17,618 nt of DNA, taken from Nitrospinota bacterium (GTDB lineage Bacteria > Nitrospinota_A > JADGAW01). Shown here piece after piece: positions 6,676 to 15,500 of the stretch; the first letter of the stretch is position 1, and each line of letters opens with the position of its first letter. The translations under genes and the position numbers were made by a program. The stretch spans positions 1-17,618 of the forward strand of contig JADGAW010000025.1 of the NCBI GenBank assembly GCA_015231815.1. Direction: 5' to 3'. The notes beneath the pieces were generated by a model. The model did no database searches. It was not told where the DNA came from and saw only the letters and a program-made list of their open reading frames with translations.

Positions 6676-9600
6676 ATGACAAATGAGAAAATCCTTTTCT
6701 TTGACCTTGAGGTAAATAAAGAAACACGTCAAATAAAGGAGTTTGGAGCAATTTTTGGTAATCAGCATTTCACTCCCTTTAATGTTAATGGGTTTCAGGA
6801 ATTACTGAAAGAAGTACAATTTCTTTGTGGACATAACGTAATTTCCTTTGACCTTCAGATTCTCGAAGAACAGGGTATAAAAAAAGGACTAGAAGGAAAG
6901 TCGGTTATCGACACCCTTTTTCTATCCCCTCTTCTTTTCCCACGAAAAACCTATCACCATCTGGTAAAAGACTATAAACTGCAAACAACTTTTCTTAATA
7001 ACCCAATTGAAGACTCCAAGCTCGCCCAGCAACTTTTTGTTGATGAGGTAAAAGCTTTTCATGAACTGAATAAAAACCTTCAACTCATGTATCGTAGCCT
7101 TTTGGAAAGTCAAAAGGAGTTCAAGGGTTTTTTCCGTTACTGGGAAGCTTTGGAAACCCGTGCCGGAGTTACCCCTCAGAAAGTCCTTTCTCTCAAAAAG
7201 CTAAAAGACTTAATCGCAGATGTTTTTGAGAAAAAAATATGCTCCTTCCCCCCTCTTGAAGAGCTCATTCAGGAAAACCCCATTGAACTGGCATACGCAT
7301 TAAGTCTTATAAATACTGACGACAAAGATTCCATAACTCCGCCATGGGTATTAAATCAGCGATGCGATATTAATACTGTTTTTCATCAATTACGTTTTAA
7401 TCGATGCAACCGCAAAGAATGTAATTACTGCTCAGAAAACCTTAACCCCAAAAAAGCTCTGAAGGCCTACTTCGGTTATGAGGATTTCCGTCGGTTTGAT
7501 GGTGACACTCAAGTTCCCTTACAGGAAACGGTTGTCGGGAAAAGTCTTGAGGACGCTTCACTTCTAACCATATTTCCTACTGGCGGGGGGAAATCATTAA
7601 CTTTCCAACTTCCGGCAATTATGAAGGCAGTTGCCTATCGTTCATTAACTGTAGTGATTTCTCCCCTTCAATCATTGATGAAAGATCAGGTGGATGTTTT
7701 GAAAAACCGCTTTGGCATTAGCGATGCCGCAACAATAAACTCTTCTCTCTCCCCTCTTGAACGAAGTGAAGCAATTGAACGGGTTGAACAGGGAGGTGCG
7801 AACATTCTGTACATATCACCGGAATCCCTACGTTCAAAAACAATTTTGGGGCTATTGAAAAACAGAACAATTGAACGGTTCGTTATTGACGAAGCTCATT
7901 GCTTTTCCTCATGGGGACATGATTTCCGCGTTGATTATCTCTTTGTCGGCGATTTCATTAAGACCCTCTCGGAATACAAAGGACTGACATCCCCAATACC
8001 TGTCTCCTGCTTTACCGCTACAGCAAAAAAAGCAGTAATTGAGGACATTCAAGCTTATTTTTACAATAAGCTTGGTATAAAGCTGGAACTTTTCTCTACA
8101 CCCTCAACCCGCAAGAACCTCACCTATTCTGTCTATGAAATGCCTGACGAAGACCATAAAAATCAACAACTGATTTCCCTTATTAAAGAGAACGAACAGC
8201 CAAAAATTGTTTATGTCTCCACCAAGAAAAAAACCTACGAGGTTGCAAACACCCTCAAGGGACAAGGTATTAACGCTGAACCCTTTAACGCTGGAATTGA
8301 AAGCGAGACAAAAATTGATATTCAAAACCGGTTTATGAATAATGAGATTGATGTAATTGTCGCCACAACAGCCTTTGGGATGGGGGTTGACAAAGAGGAC
8401 GTTTCATCAGTCATTCACTATGATATTTCTGGTTCCTTGGAAAACTATGTTCAGGAAGCAGGAAGAGCAGGAAGAAAGGAGGACGTTGATGCCAATTGTC
8501 ATATTCTCTTTAATGAAAGAGACTTAGATAAACATTTTGAGTTGCTAAACGCTCATAAACTAACACAAAAAGAGGTTGGGCAAATTTGGCAGGCAATAAA
8601 AAGAACAAAACAAAAGAAGTTTTCTAAATCTGCTTTGGAACTTGCCCGTGAAGCAGGTTGGGACACCGACATTCGAGACCTTGAAACACGGGTCAAAACC
8701 TCCATTGCTGCTTTGGAAAAAAGTGGCTACCTCAAGCGGGGACAAAACGCCCCAAAACTTTACGCTGATAGTTTTCTCGTTAAAAGTATTGACGAAATCA
8801 GGGACAAGGTTGAGAAATCAAATCGATTTACAGAAAGAACTAAAATCACGGCAATGCGGATTGCACAAAACCTTTTTACCTACCGTGAGGTACGAATCGA
8901 TTATTTATCCGACACCCTTGACCTGCCGAAAGAGGAAATACATGAAATCCTCAACCTCTTTATTGAGCTCAAGATCATTGGCAATGCCATGCAGCTGACT
9001 GCTTTCGTTGATGCTGGAAGCTCGAAGGCTGGCACTGCTCAAAAGCTGGAACATTTCTCATTTCTGGAAAAAACTATGGCAGAAATAATTTTTTCTGAAA
9101 ACAATAATTTCAACACCTTTCATCTCCGTGCCATTAATGCTCAACTTCTTGAATCAGGAGTTAAGGCAGTTCCAGAAGATATAAAGCTCATCCTTTATTA
9201 CTGGAACCAATCCAAAAAAATCGAACGAAAAAGACTGGATGCCTCCCTTGATAAATATGAGGTTTCCCTTAAAAAAGACTATACCTGTTTCATCAAGGAA
9301 ATAAACCAACGCCACTCTCTTTGTCAGGAGATAATCAAAGCACTCTTTTCCTACCGCACTGATGTAAATGAAGGGAAGATAGAGTTCCTGCTTCTTAAAC
9401 TAAAAACCGATATTGAGCGTTCCAACATGCTTTTGGAAAATGAACCTCTTAACTCCTATCAAAAAGCATTACTCTTTCTTTATGAAATCAAGTCGATAAA
9501 ACTTGCTGAAGGACTGATGATTTTCTATAGTCCACTGCAAATTGAAAGATTGGAACATAACCCTGCAAAATCCTATACAAAAGAAGATTACAGCCAACTC

Positions 9601-11484
9601 AAGGATTACTATAAGAGCAAGACAGAACAAATTCACATTGTTGGAGAATATGCCAAAAAAATATTGAAGAACTACAACGAGGCAATGGATTTTCTGCAAG
9701 ATTATTTTCAATTGGACTATTTGGACTTTATTAAACGTTATTTTCCCAATAGAAAAAAAGAATTAGCCCGACCTATTACGGAACAGAAATTCAAGGAGGT
9801 TTTTATCAACCTTAGTCCAGAACAGTTGGCAGTTATAAATGACACCAAAAACGAGGCAATTCTCGTTGCCGCAGGACCCGGGAGCGGAAAAACACGGGTT
9901 TTAGTGCATAAAGTTGCCTCACTTCTTTTGATGGAGGATACTAAACCGGAGCAGTTTCTTATGCTTACCTTTTCACGCCCAGCTGCAATTGATTTTAAAA
10001 GTCGCCTTTACGGTCTGGTGCACAGCCTTGCCTACGGGGTTGACATATTCACCTATCACGGTTATGCCTTCAAACTTCTTGGACTCATTGGTAACATTGA
10101 GGAATCGGGATCTATTCTTGAAAAAGCCTCAAATGCCATAAAGTCAGGAGAAGTTTCTATCATGGGTAAAACCGTCATGGTAATTGATGAATATCAGGAT
10201 GTAAGCGATGACGAGTTTCAATTTATAGAGGCGATTGTTAATGCTATAGATAACCTGAAAGTTATTGCCGTTGGAGATGACGACCAAAATGTGTACGAAT
10301 TTAGAGGCTCTTCAATGAAGTACATCAGAGAGTTCAGGGAAAAATTCCAGGCAAAAAATCATTTCTTTTACAAAAATTACCGCAGTAGGGCAAATATTGT
10401 TGAATTTTCCAATAACTTTATTGAACCAGCAAAGAACCGTATTAAGGCAGGCTCTCCCATTGAAGCCGATACAAAAGAAAATGGTACGATTCAATTGATT
10501 AAATACACCTCAGAAAACCTTATACAACCCTTGGTGGAATATATTATTAACAACTCTATGCCCCAAAAAACGGGAATTCTTACCTTCTCAAATGAAGACA
10601 CACTTCTGATAACTACCCTTTTAAAACAAAGGGATATGAACGCCCAGCTTATTAGCGGAAGTAACGATTTTACCCTTAAAAACCTTTTGGAAATCAGACT
10701 TTTTGACAATTATCTCTATAACGATGCACGAAATGGCGTTTGGATGATAGACAAGAATAAATGGGAAGCAGCAAAGGAAAGAATTGAAAAAGAGTTTTCC
10801 GGTACCAAAAACATTGATATCTGCATGTCGGTCATACAAGCATTTGAAAAAGAAAACAGCTTTTACTACACATCAAACTGGAACGCCTTTCTTAACGATA
10901 TCAGCCTTGACCTCTTTGTTCCTGAAAAGGGAAATATTACCGTCTCAACGTTCCATAAAGCAAAAGGACGGGAGTACGACAACGTCCTGATTATGTTGGG
11001 TAACTCCTTCAGGCTCACGGAAGAAACCAGAAGGCTTCTCTACGTGGCAATAACCCGTGCGAAGAAGAATCTTGTCATACACACCAACCAAAGCTTTTTC
11101 GATGCTGCCTTTCCGGAAAAGGAAAATATTTCCTTCGACAAAAAGAGCTACGAGCCCCCAAACTGTTTAGTAAAACAGATGAACCTCTCGGATGTTAGGC
11201 TTTCCTTTTTTAAGGGGAATAAACAAAAAGAAAACATAAAAAAGGTCAAACCGGGAGACAAACTTTCCATCTTCGATAACCAGCCTGATATTTTCCACCA
11301 CAAGGAATATGGAGAAGTTTGTCAGTTTTCTAAAGCATACAACGAACAGCTTCAGTTGTTGATAAAAAAAGGCTACCGGGTAACTGATATTGAAATCGAC
11401 TACCTCGTTGTATGGAAAGATAAAGAGGAGAATAAAGAATACCGCATTGTCCTTCCTAAGCTCATTCTTTACCGAAAAGCTTAA
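6676..11484 (+). CDS. Exonuclease-like / RecQ / UvrD triple-fusion DNA helicase
   Basis: A 1602-residue cytoplasmic enzyme joining functions that are usually separate. Residues 1-125 look like a DEDD 3'-5' exonuclease: D10/E12 in FFDLEVN, D59 in GHNVISFDL, and D113. A cysteine cluster follows (C230, C244, C249, C252), a probable zinc site just before the RecQ core. The RecQ part (about 262-640) has Walker A FPTGGGKS with K306, the DEAH box at 405-408, CFTATAKK, and motif VI EAGRAGR (594-600). A winged-helix-like segment and a long helical linker follow. The UvrD/PcrA-type part (about 1045-1480) has AAGPGSGKT with K1072, DEYQD (1171-1175), GDDDQNVYEFRG, and YVAITRA (1456-1462). A small conserved-looking tail ends the protein. 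It likely unwinds and trims DNA in repair or recombination; a phage-defence role is possible but has no support from the neighbours. No Shine-Dalgarno precedes the ATG. Confidence 0.93.
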   Translation: MTNEKILFFDLEVNKETRQIKEFGAIFGNQHFTPFNVNGFQELLKEVQFLCGHNVISFDLQILEEQGIKKGLEGKSVIDTLFLSPLLFPRKTYHHLVKDYKLQTTFLNNPIEDSKLAQQLFVDEVKAFHELNKNLQLMYRSLLESQKEFKGFFRYWEALETRAGVTPQKVLSLKKLKDLIADVFEKKICSFPPLEELIQENPIELAYALSLINTDDKDSITPPWVLNQRCDINTVFHQLRFNRCNRKECNYCSENLNPKKALKAYFGYEDFRRFDGDTQVPLQETVVGKSLEDASLLTIFPTGGGKSLTFQLPAIMKAVAYRSLTVVISPLQSLMKDQVDVLKNRFGISDAATINSSLSPLERSEAIERVEQGGANILYISPESLRSKTILGLLKNRTIERFVIDEAHCFSSWGHDFRVDYLFVGDFIKTLSEYKGLTSPIPVSCFTATAKKAVIEDIQAYFYNKLGIKLELFSTPSTRKNLTYSVYEMPDEDHKNQQLISLIKENEQPKIVYVSTKKKTYEVANTLKGQGINAEPFNAGIESETKIDIQNRFMNNEIDVIVATTAFGMGVDKEDVSSVIHYDISGSLENYVQEAGRAGRKEDVDANCHILFNERDLDKHFELLNAHKLTQKEVGQIWQAIKRTKQKKFSKSALELAREAGWDTDIRDLETRVKTSIAALEKSGYLKRGQNAPKLYADSFLVKSIDEIRDKVEKSNRFTERTKITAMRIAQNLFTYREVRIDYLSDTLDLPKEEIHEILNLFIELKIIGNAMQLTAFVDAGSSKAGTAQKLEHFSFLEKTMAEIIFSENNNFNTFHLRAINAQLLESGVKAVPEDIKLILYYWNQSKKIERKRLDASLDKYEVSLKKDYTCFIKEINQRHSLCQEIIKALFSYRTDVNEGKIEFLLLKLKTDIERSNMLLENEPLNSYQKALLFLYEIKSIKLAEGLMIFYSPLQIERLEHNPAKSYTKEDYSQLKDYYKSKTEQIHIVGEYAKKILKNYNEAMDFLQDYFQLDYLDFIKRYFPNRKKELARPITEQKFKEVFINLSPEQLAVINDTKNEAILVAAGPGSGKTRVLVHKVASLLLMEDTKPEQFLMLTFSRPAAIDFKSRLYGLVHSLAYGVDIFTYHGYAFKLLGLIGNIEESGSILEKASNAIKSGEVSIMGKTVMVIDEYQDVSDDEFQFIEAIVNAIDNLKVIAVGDDDQNVYEFRGSSMKYIREFREKFQAKNHFFYKNYRSRANIVEFSNNFIEPAKNRIKAGSPIEADTKENGTIQLIKYTSENLIQPLVEYIINNSMPQKTGILTFSNEDTLLITTLLKQRDMNAQLISGSNDFTLKNLLEIRLFDNYLYNDARNGVWMIDKNKWEAAKERIEKEFSGTKNIDICMSVIQAFEKENSFYYTSNWNAFLNDISLDLFVPEKGNITVSTFHKAKGREYDNVLIMLGNSFRLTEETRRLLYVAITRAKKNLVIHTNQSFFDAAFPEKENISFDKKSYEPPNCLVKQMNLSDVRLSFFKGNKQKENIKKVKPGDKLSIFDNQPDIFHHKEYGEVCQFSKAYNEQLQLLIKKGYRVTDIEIDYLVVWKDKEENKEYRIVLPKLILYRKA

Positions 11485-11560
11485 AATTTTTATCGTTTTA
11501 TGACTTTTTACCTTATTTTTATAAAAGCCATCAATAAATAAGTGACACCTGCCATTTGGA

Positions 11561-11590
11561 TTGATATAAATAAAATAGATTTGATATACT
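11561..11590 (+). promoter_or_regulatory. Sigma-70-like promoter with extended -10, upstream of the signalling operon
   Basis: The -35 TTGATA (11561-11566) and -10 TATACT (11585-11590) are 18 bases apart, and TGA just before the -10 forms an extended -10. Transcription would begin near 11597, about 20 bases before the repeat-protein ATG. This is the best housekeeping-type promoter I can see in the window, and it suggests that the three following genes form one transcript. A four-of-four consensus search over the whole window was not possible by eye. Confidence 0.5.
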
Positions 11591-11618
11591 CAGATGTTTA
11601 TAACCATGAGTAATAGCG

Positions 11619-12536
11619 ATGTATAAGAATTTTTTTCTCTTCCTTATCTTTTTTCTTTACACACCAAACCTTTACGCCTCTGAAATCATCCCCTCTGATG
11701 TTTACCGGGAGGTGTATAAAATCCATGAAGAAATCGACATTATAAAAAAGCATTTTGGTATTACAAAAGGATGGGATAATGAAGAAACCCCAAGGGTTGA
11801 TGCGAATCTAAAACCCCGCCATGTTTGGCAAAAAGCCTATCTAATTCTCGTCAAAATTAATATATTAAGAATGAACCTCAAGCTTCCTCGAATTGAGGAG
11901 GTGGGTATTGAACCAATGCTTGAACTCCACCCAAACATGGTTTATGAAATGACTCAAAGAATTCTGGTTGAACTGAGAATCATTAAAAAATTGTATAACA
12001 TTAGCAGTAAGATTGAAGAAGCACCAATCTTTACCAATAAAAAACCACTTGATGTTTTTAATTTCCTGCACCACGTTTCTCTTGAGATGGATTTACTCAA
12101 TGAGCACCAGCTCACTCCCACCGACACCTATGCTCAAGTTAAAAGACTTTATGATGATATCACCATTATTCTAGATAATTTGGAAGTTATGGACAAAACA
12201 ATACCTCCTGAAAAAAATAAAAACTCCACTACCCTTGATGCCTTTAACGCTGTATTTGAATTTCTGGAGATTATTCAGAATATACAAAAAACAATGGGAC
12301 TTGAAAGAGTTGATTACTTTTCCTTCAAATCGAAGAAGCCCGAACCCGCTGATGTTGTTAACCTTGTTGGAATGGCGACAGTAGAACTCCAAGTTATCAA
12401 GGCATTTTTGGGAATGACTCATGAAGTTACTCCCCCTGCAAGACACTATTATGCTAAACAACCAGCAGATGTAGAGCAGCTTATTCGGTGGTGTATTGAA
12501 CGAATGAAGCTTATCAGAACTTTGAAAGAATTTTAA
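11619..12536 (+). CDS. Secreted protein built of eight helical repeats, family not recognised
   Basis: Residues 1-20 are a Sec signal peptide (Lys, a long Phe/Leu-rich core, then NLYA before S21), so the mature 285 residues should be periplasmic or released. The mature chain is almost wholly repeats of about 25 residues starting at 25, 66, 105, 143, 167, 205, 243 and 282. The pattern is P-x-D-V-aromatic-x-x-hydrophobic, ending E-h-x-h-I-K-x-x-h-x-h (h is hydrophobic). Clear examples are EPADVVNLVGMATVELQVIK and PSDVYREVYKIHEEIDIIKK. Each unit should be largely one amphipathic helix plus a linker, stacking into a helical solenoid; this is inference. It has no enzyme motif. The stop lies ten bases before the ATG of the hybrid kinase, whose sensor is periplasmic, so it may be an accessory binding partner of that sensor. 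The start has only a weak GAG upstream. Confidence 0.82.
   Translation: MYKNFFLFLIFFLYTPNLYASEIIPSDVYREVYKIHEEIDIIKKHFGITKGWDNEETPRVDANLKPRHVWQKAYLILVKINILRMNLKLPRIEEVGIEPMLELHPNMVYEMTQRILVELRIIKKLYNISSKIEEAPIFTNKKPLDVFNFLHHVSLEMDLLNEHQLTPTDTYAQVKRLYDDITIILDNLEVMDKTIPPEKNKNSTTLDAFNAVFEFLEIIQNIQKTMGLERVDYFSFKSKKPEPADVVNLVGMATVELQVIKAFLGMTHEVTPPARHYYAKQPADVEQLIRWCIERMKLIRTLKEF
11691..12533 (+). repeat. Eight protein-level repeats within the secreted protein
   Basis: The units begin at codons 25, 66, 105, 143, 167, 205, 243 and 282, so the spacings are 41, 39, 38, 24, 38, 38 and 39 residues. The single short step is between units 4 and 5, which abut without the usual linker of about 14 residues. 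Conservation is at protein level only (Pro, Asp-Val or a similar pair, a Glu about 13 residues later, then Ile-Lys). The DNA copies have diverged, so this is an old duplication series rather than a recent tandem expansion. Confidence 0.75.
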
Positions 12537-12546
12537 TGCGATATAT

Positions 12547-15500
12547 ATGAATCTCATAAAACTCTTCTCCATAAATAACTTTGGATTAAAGCATAAATTA
12601 ATCCTCATCTTCTTTTCCCTGATATTTTTAGGCATATCAGGAATAGCTCTCTATGGGTACAACAACGCAAACAGCTCCTACCTTAAGGAAGCACAAAAAT
12701 CTGGAGAGCATGAACTAAGTGACCTTGTCATGGAAATTGATGGACTTCTTGAACCGATGCCTCATGATCTTCATTTTCTTGCCAACTTTTATGCCCTTCA
12801 TCAATACCTTAACTGGAATAGCCTCGGGGAAAAGAACATGATATTCAGTTCAAAAAAAGTTGTACAGGATTCTTTTAAATCGTATATGGAATCCAAAAAA
12901 ATCTTCTTCAAAGTTCGCTTCATTGATATGAAAGGAAATGAAAAAATCAATGTCCAATATGACAGGAACACCGGCTTGTCCTATCATATGACTCAGAGCA
13001 AATTACAAAATAAATTTGAGCGAAACTACTTTCAGGAAGCACTGAAATTAAAAGACAACGAAGTCTATGTATCGCCATTGAATCTCAATAGAGAGTACGG
13101 AAAGGTGATGCTCCCTCACCTTCCCGTATTACGCTATGCAATGCCTGTTATTAATAGCAATGGAGAAGAACATGGGGTGTTAATTCTCACCCTTTTCGGT
13201 GATACAATTTTGAACTCTATTTATCGAGAAGATAAAACAGAGGTAAACCGAAGGCTTATTTTGGTAGGAAAAGATGGGAGCTATCTGACACATGAGAATT
13301 CCTCAAAACTGTGGGACATGAGTCTTAACAATGGACATACCCTAAAGAACGATTATCCTGAAATATTTCAAGCAACTACGAAAAAAAATAGTGGGACACT
13401 TCAACACGATAACTATATTGTTAATTTTCAAAAGGTTTTCCCTCTTAAAGGCAGTAAAACAGAATATTGGATACTCATTAATTTTACTGACAAAGAAATA
13501 GCCCTTGCAAAAGCAAAACATTTCCAATATGTTTTTGTTGGAATACTCCTTTCCACCCTTTTTGTCGCCTTTATTACCATCCGCTATTTTATGAGAGGGG
13601 TAACTGACCCCCTTGAAGTCGCTTCTAGACAGCTAAAAGAGTTGAGTAAGGGGAGAATAAACCGAGATGAAATTTCTTACAAGAATAGGGATGAAATTGG
13701 TGAAATCATTGATGCGGTTAATTCCCTTAAAGACAATACAAAGAATACAATTGAGCAGGCAAAAAAAATAGCTTCCGGGGATTATAACAGTCATGTTGCA
13801 ATGCGTTCGGATGAGGATAGCCTCAGTGAATCCCTCAACAACATGTTGACAACATTAAAAAACAATGAAGCCAAAGCAAAAGAACTCTCCTGGATGCAGG
13901 AAAGTCTCAACAAACTTAATGCAGAGCTTTCTGGCAACTTATCGCTAAAAGAGTTGTGCGAAAAGGCAATTCACTTTCTCGCTCAAAAACTGAATGCCGG
14001 ACAAGGAGCCTTTTACCTTAATGACCCTAAAGAAAAGAGATTAAACCTGACTGCAACATATGCTTTTAATAAAAAAGTAAATCATTCCTTTAAAATGGGA
14101 GAAGGGATTATTGGACAGGTAGCATTGAAAAGAGAACCAATAATCCAGAAAAATATCAAACGGGAGGATAAGGCTATTACGACAGGTTTAGTCGATGAAG
14201 CTCCTCTTATGACCTATTCATCGCCAATCATATACGAAGAGGAACTTTACGGGATAATTGAACTGGCTAGTTTTGAGGAATTTACTTCCCTGCAACGAGC
14301 CTTTATAGAAGAATCTGAAAAAGTTATAGCCACCTTCCTCTACTCAGGAGTTAAAAATAATGAAATAAAGGAACTGCTCGTTGCTGCTGAAGTAGCAACA
14401 ACAGAAGCCCAGAAAAGAAGTGAAGAGTTACAAAAAATTAATGCCAAAATGGAGGAGCAGCAGCAGAAACTTCAACAGCAGAGTGAAGAACTTCAACAAA
14501 CAAACAGTCAAATGGAGGAGCAACAGCAACAACTTCAGCAACAAACTGAAGAATTGCATCAGGCAAATACCCAAATGGAAGAACAGCAAGAACAACTTAA
14601 GCAACAATCCTTTGACCTGAAAATTAAAAATGAAGACCTCGAATTAAAACAAAAAGAACTGGAAAAAACCAATCAATATAAGTCTGAATTCCTTGCCAAT
14701 ATGTCTCATGAGTTGAGAACCCCCCTCAACTCCATAATTCTTCTCTCAAAGATAATTTCAAGAAATGAGATGAAAAATCTAACTGAAGAGGATATTAAAA
14801 AAGCCAACATAATTAATAGTTCAGGAAACGAACTCCTGAGACTTATTAACGATATACTGGATATTTCTAAAATAGAGTCAGGACACATGCTCCTCAATAT
14901 AGCAAAGATTTCAACGAAACATATATGCAATCATATCAGCGACCTGTTTGACTCAGCAGCAAAGGAAAATGGTGTATCCTTCATTCTTGACGACCAACTA
15001 AAAAGCACCATTGAAACAGATAAGGAAAAGCTCTTTCAGGTGCTTCTTAACTTTCTCTCAAATGCCTTTAAATTCACAAAAAAAGGTTCGGTAACCCTAA
15101 AAATAGAAAAAACGAAAAACAAGGAATTTCCCCTTAAATTCTCGGTTATTGATACCGGCATTGGAGTTCCAAAAGACAAACAGGGAGAAATTTTCGAAGC
15201 TTTTCGTCAGGTTGACGGCTCAATTACCCGGGAGTTTGGTGGCACTGGTCTCGGACTTTCCATCGCCCGGCAATTCGCAAAACTTCTTGGAGGTACCATT
15301 GAACTGGAAAGTAAAGAGGGAAAAGGAAGTTCCTTTGCCCTTCTTTTACCCGAATCACCCAGAAAGAACGAAGAAGTACCTGCAATAAAAGAAAAAAACG
15401 AAACGGGAAAACAAACAGCCCACGTTACGCAAACGGTTCCAACAGGAAAAAGTAAAATATTAATTATTGAAGATGATACAACCTTTGCCTCAACTGTTTC

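Noticed and set aside
6676..11484. The helicase fusion as part of a phage-defence island
   Set aside because: No restriction, toxin, CRISPR, retron or integrase gene is nearby; the neighbours are a pilin gene and a signalling operon. The idea remains possible only from the domain mix.
12171..12635. 154-residue minus-strand open frame spanning the repeat protein and kinase start
   Set aside because: It is antisense to two well-supported genes, with no domain and no ribosome site; it is a product of AT-rich codon usage.
14419..14607. CRISPR-like or intergenic tandem array
   Set aside because: The 63-base periodicity lies in frame inside the kinase gene and codes for heptads; there are no spacers and no cas genes.
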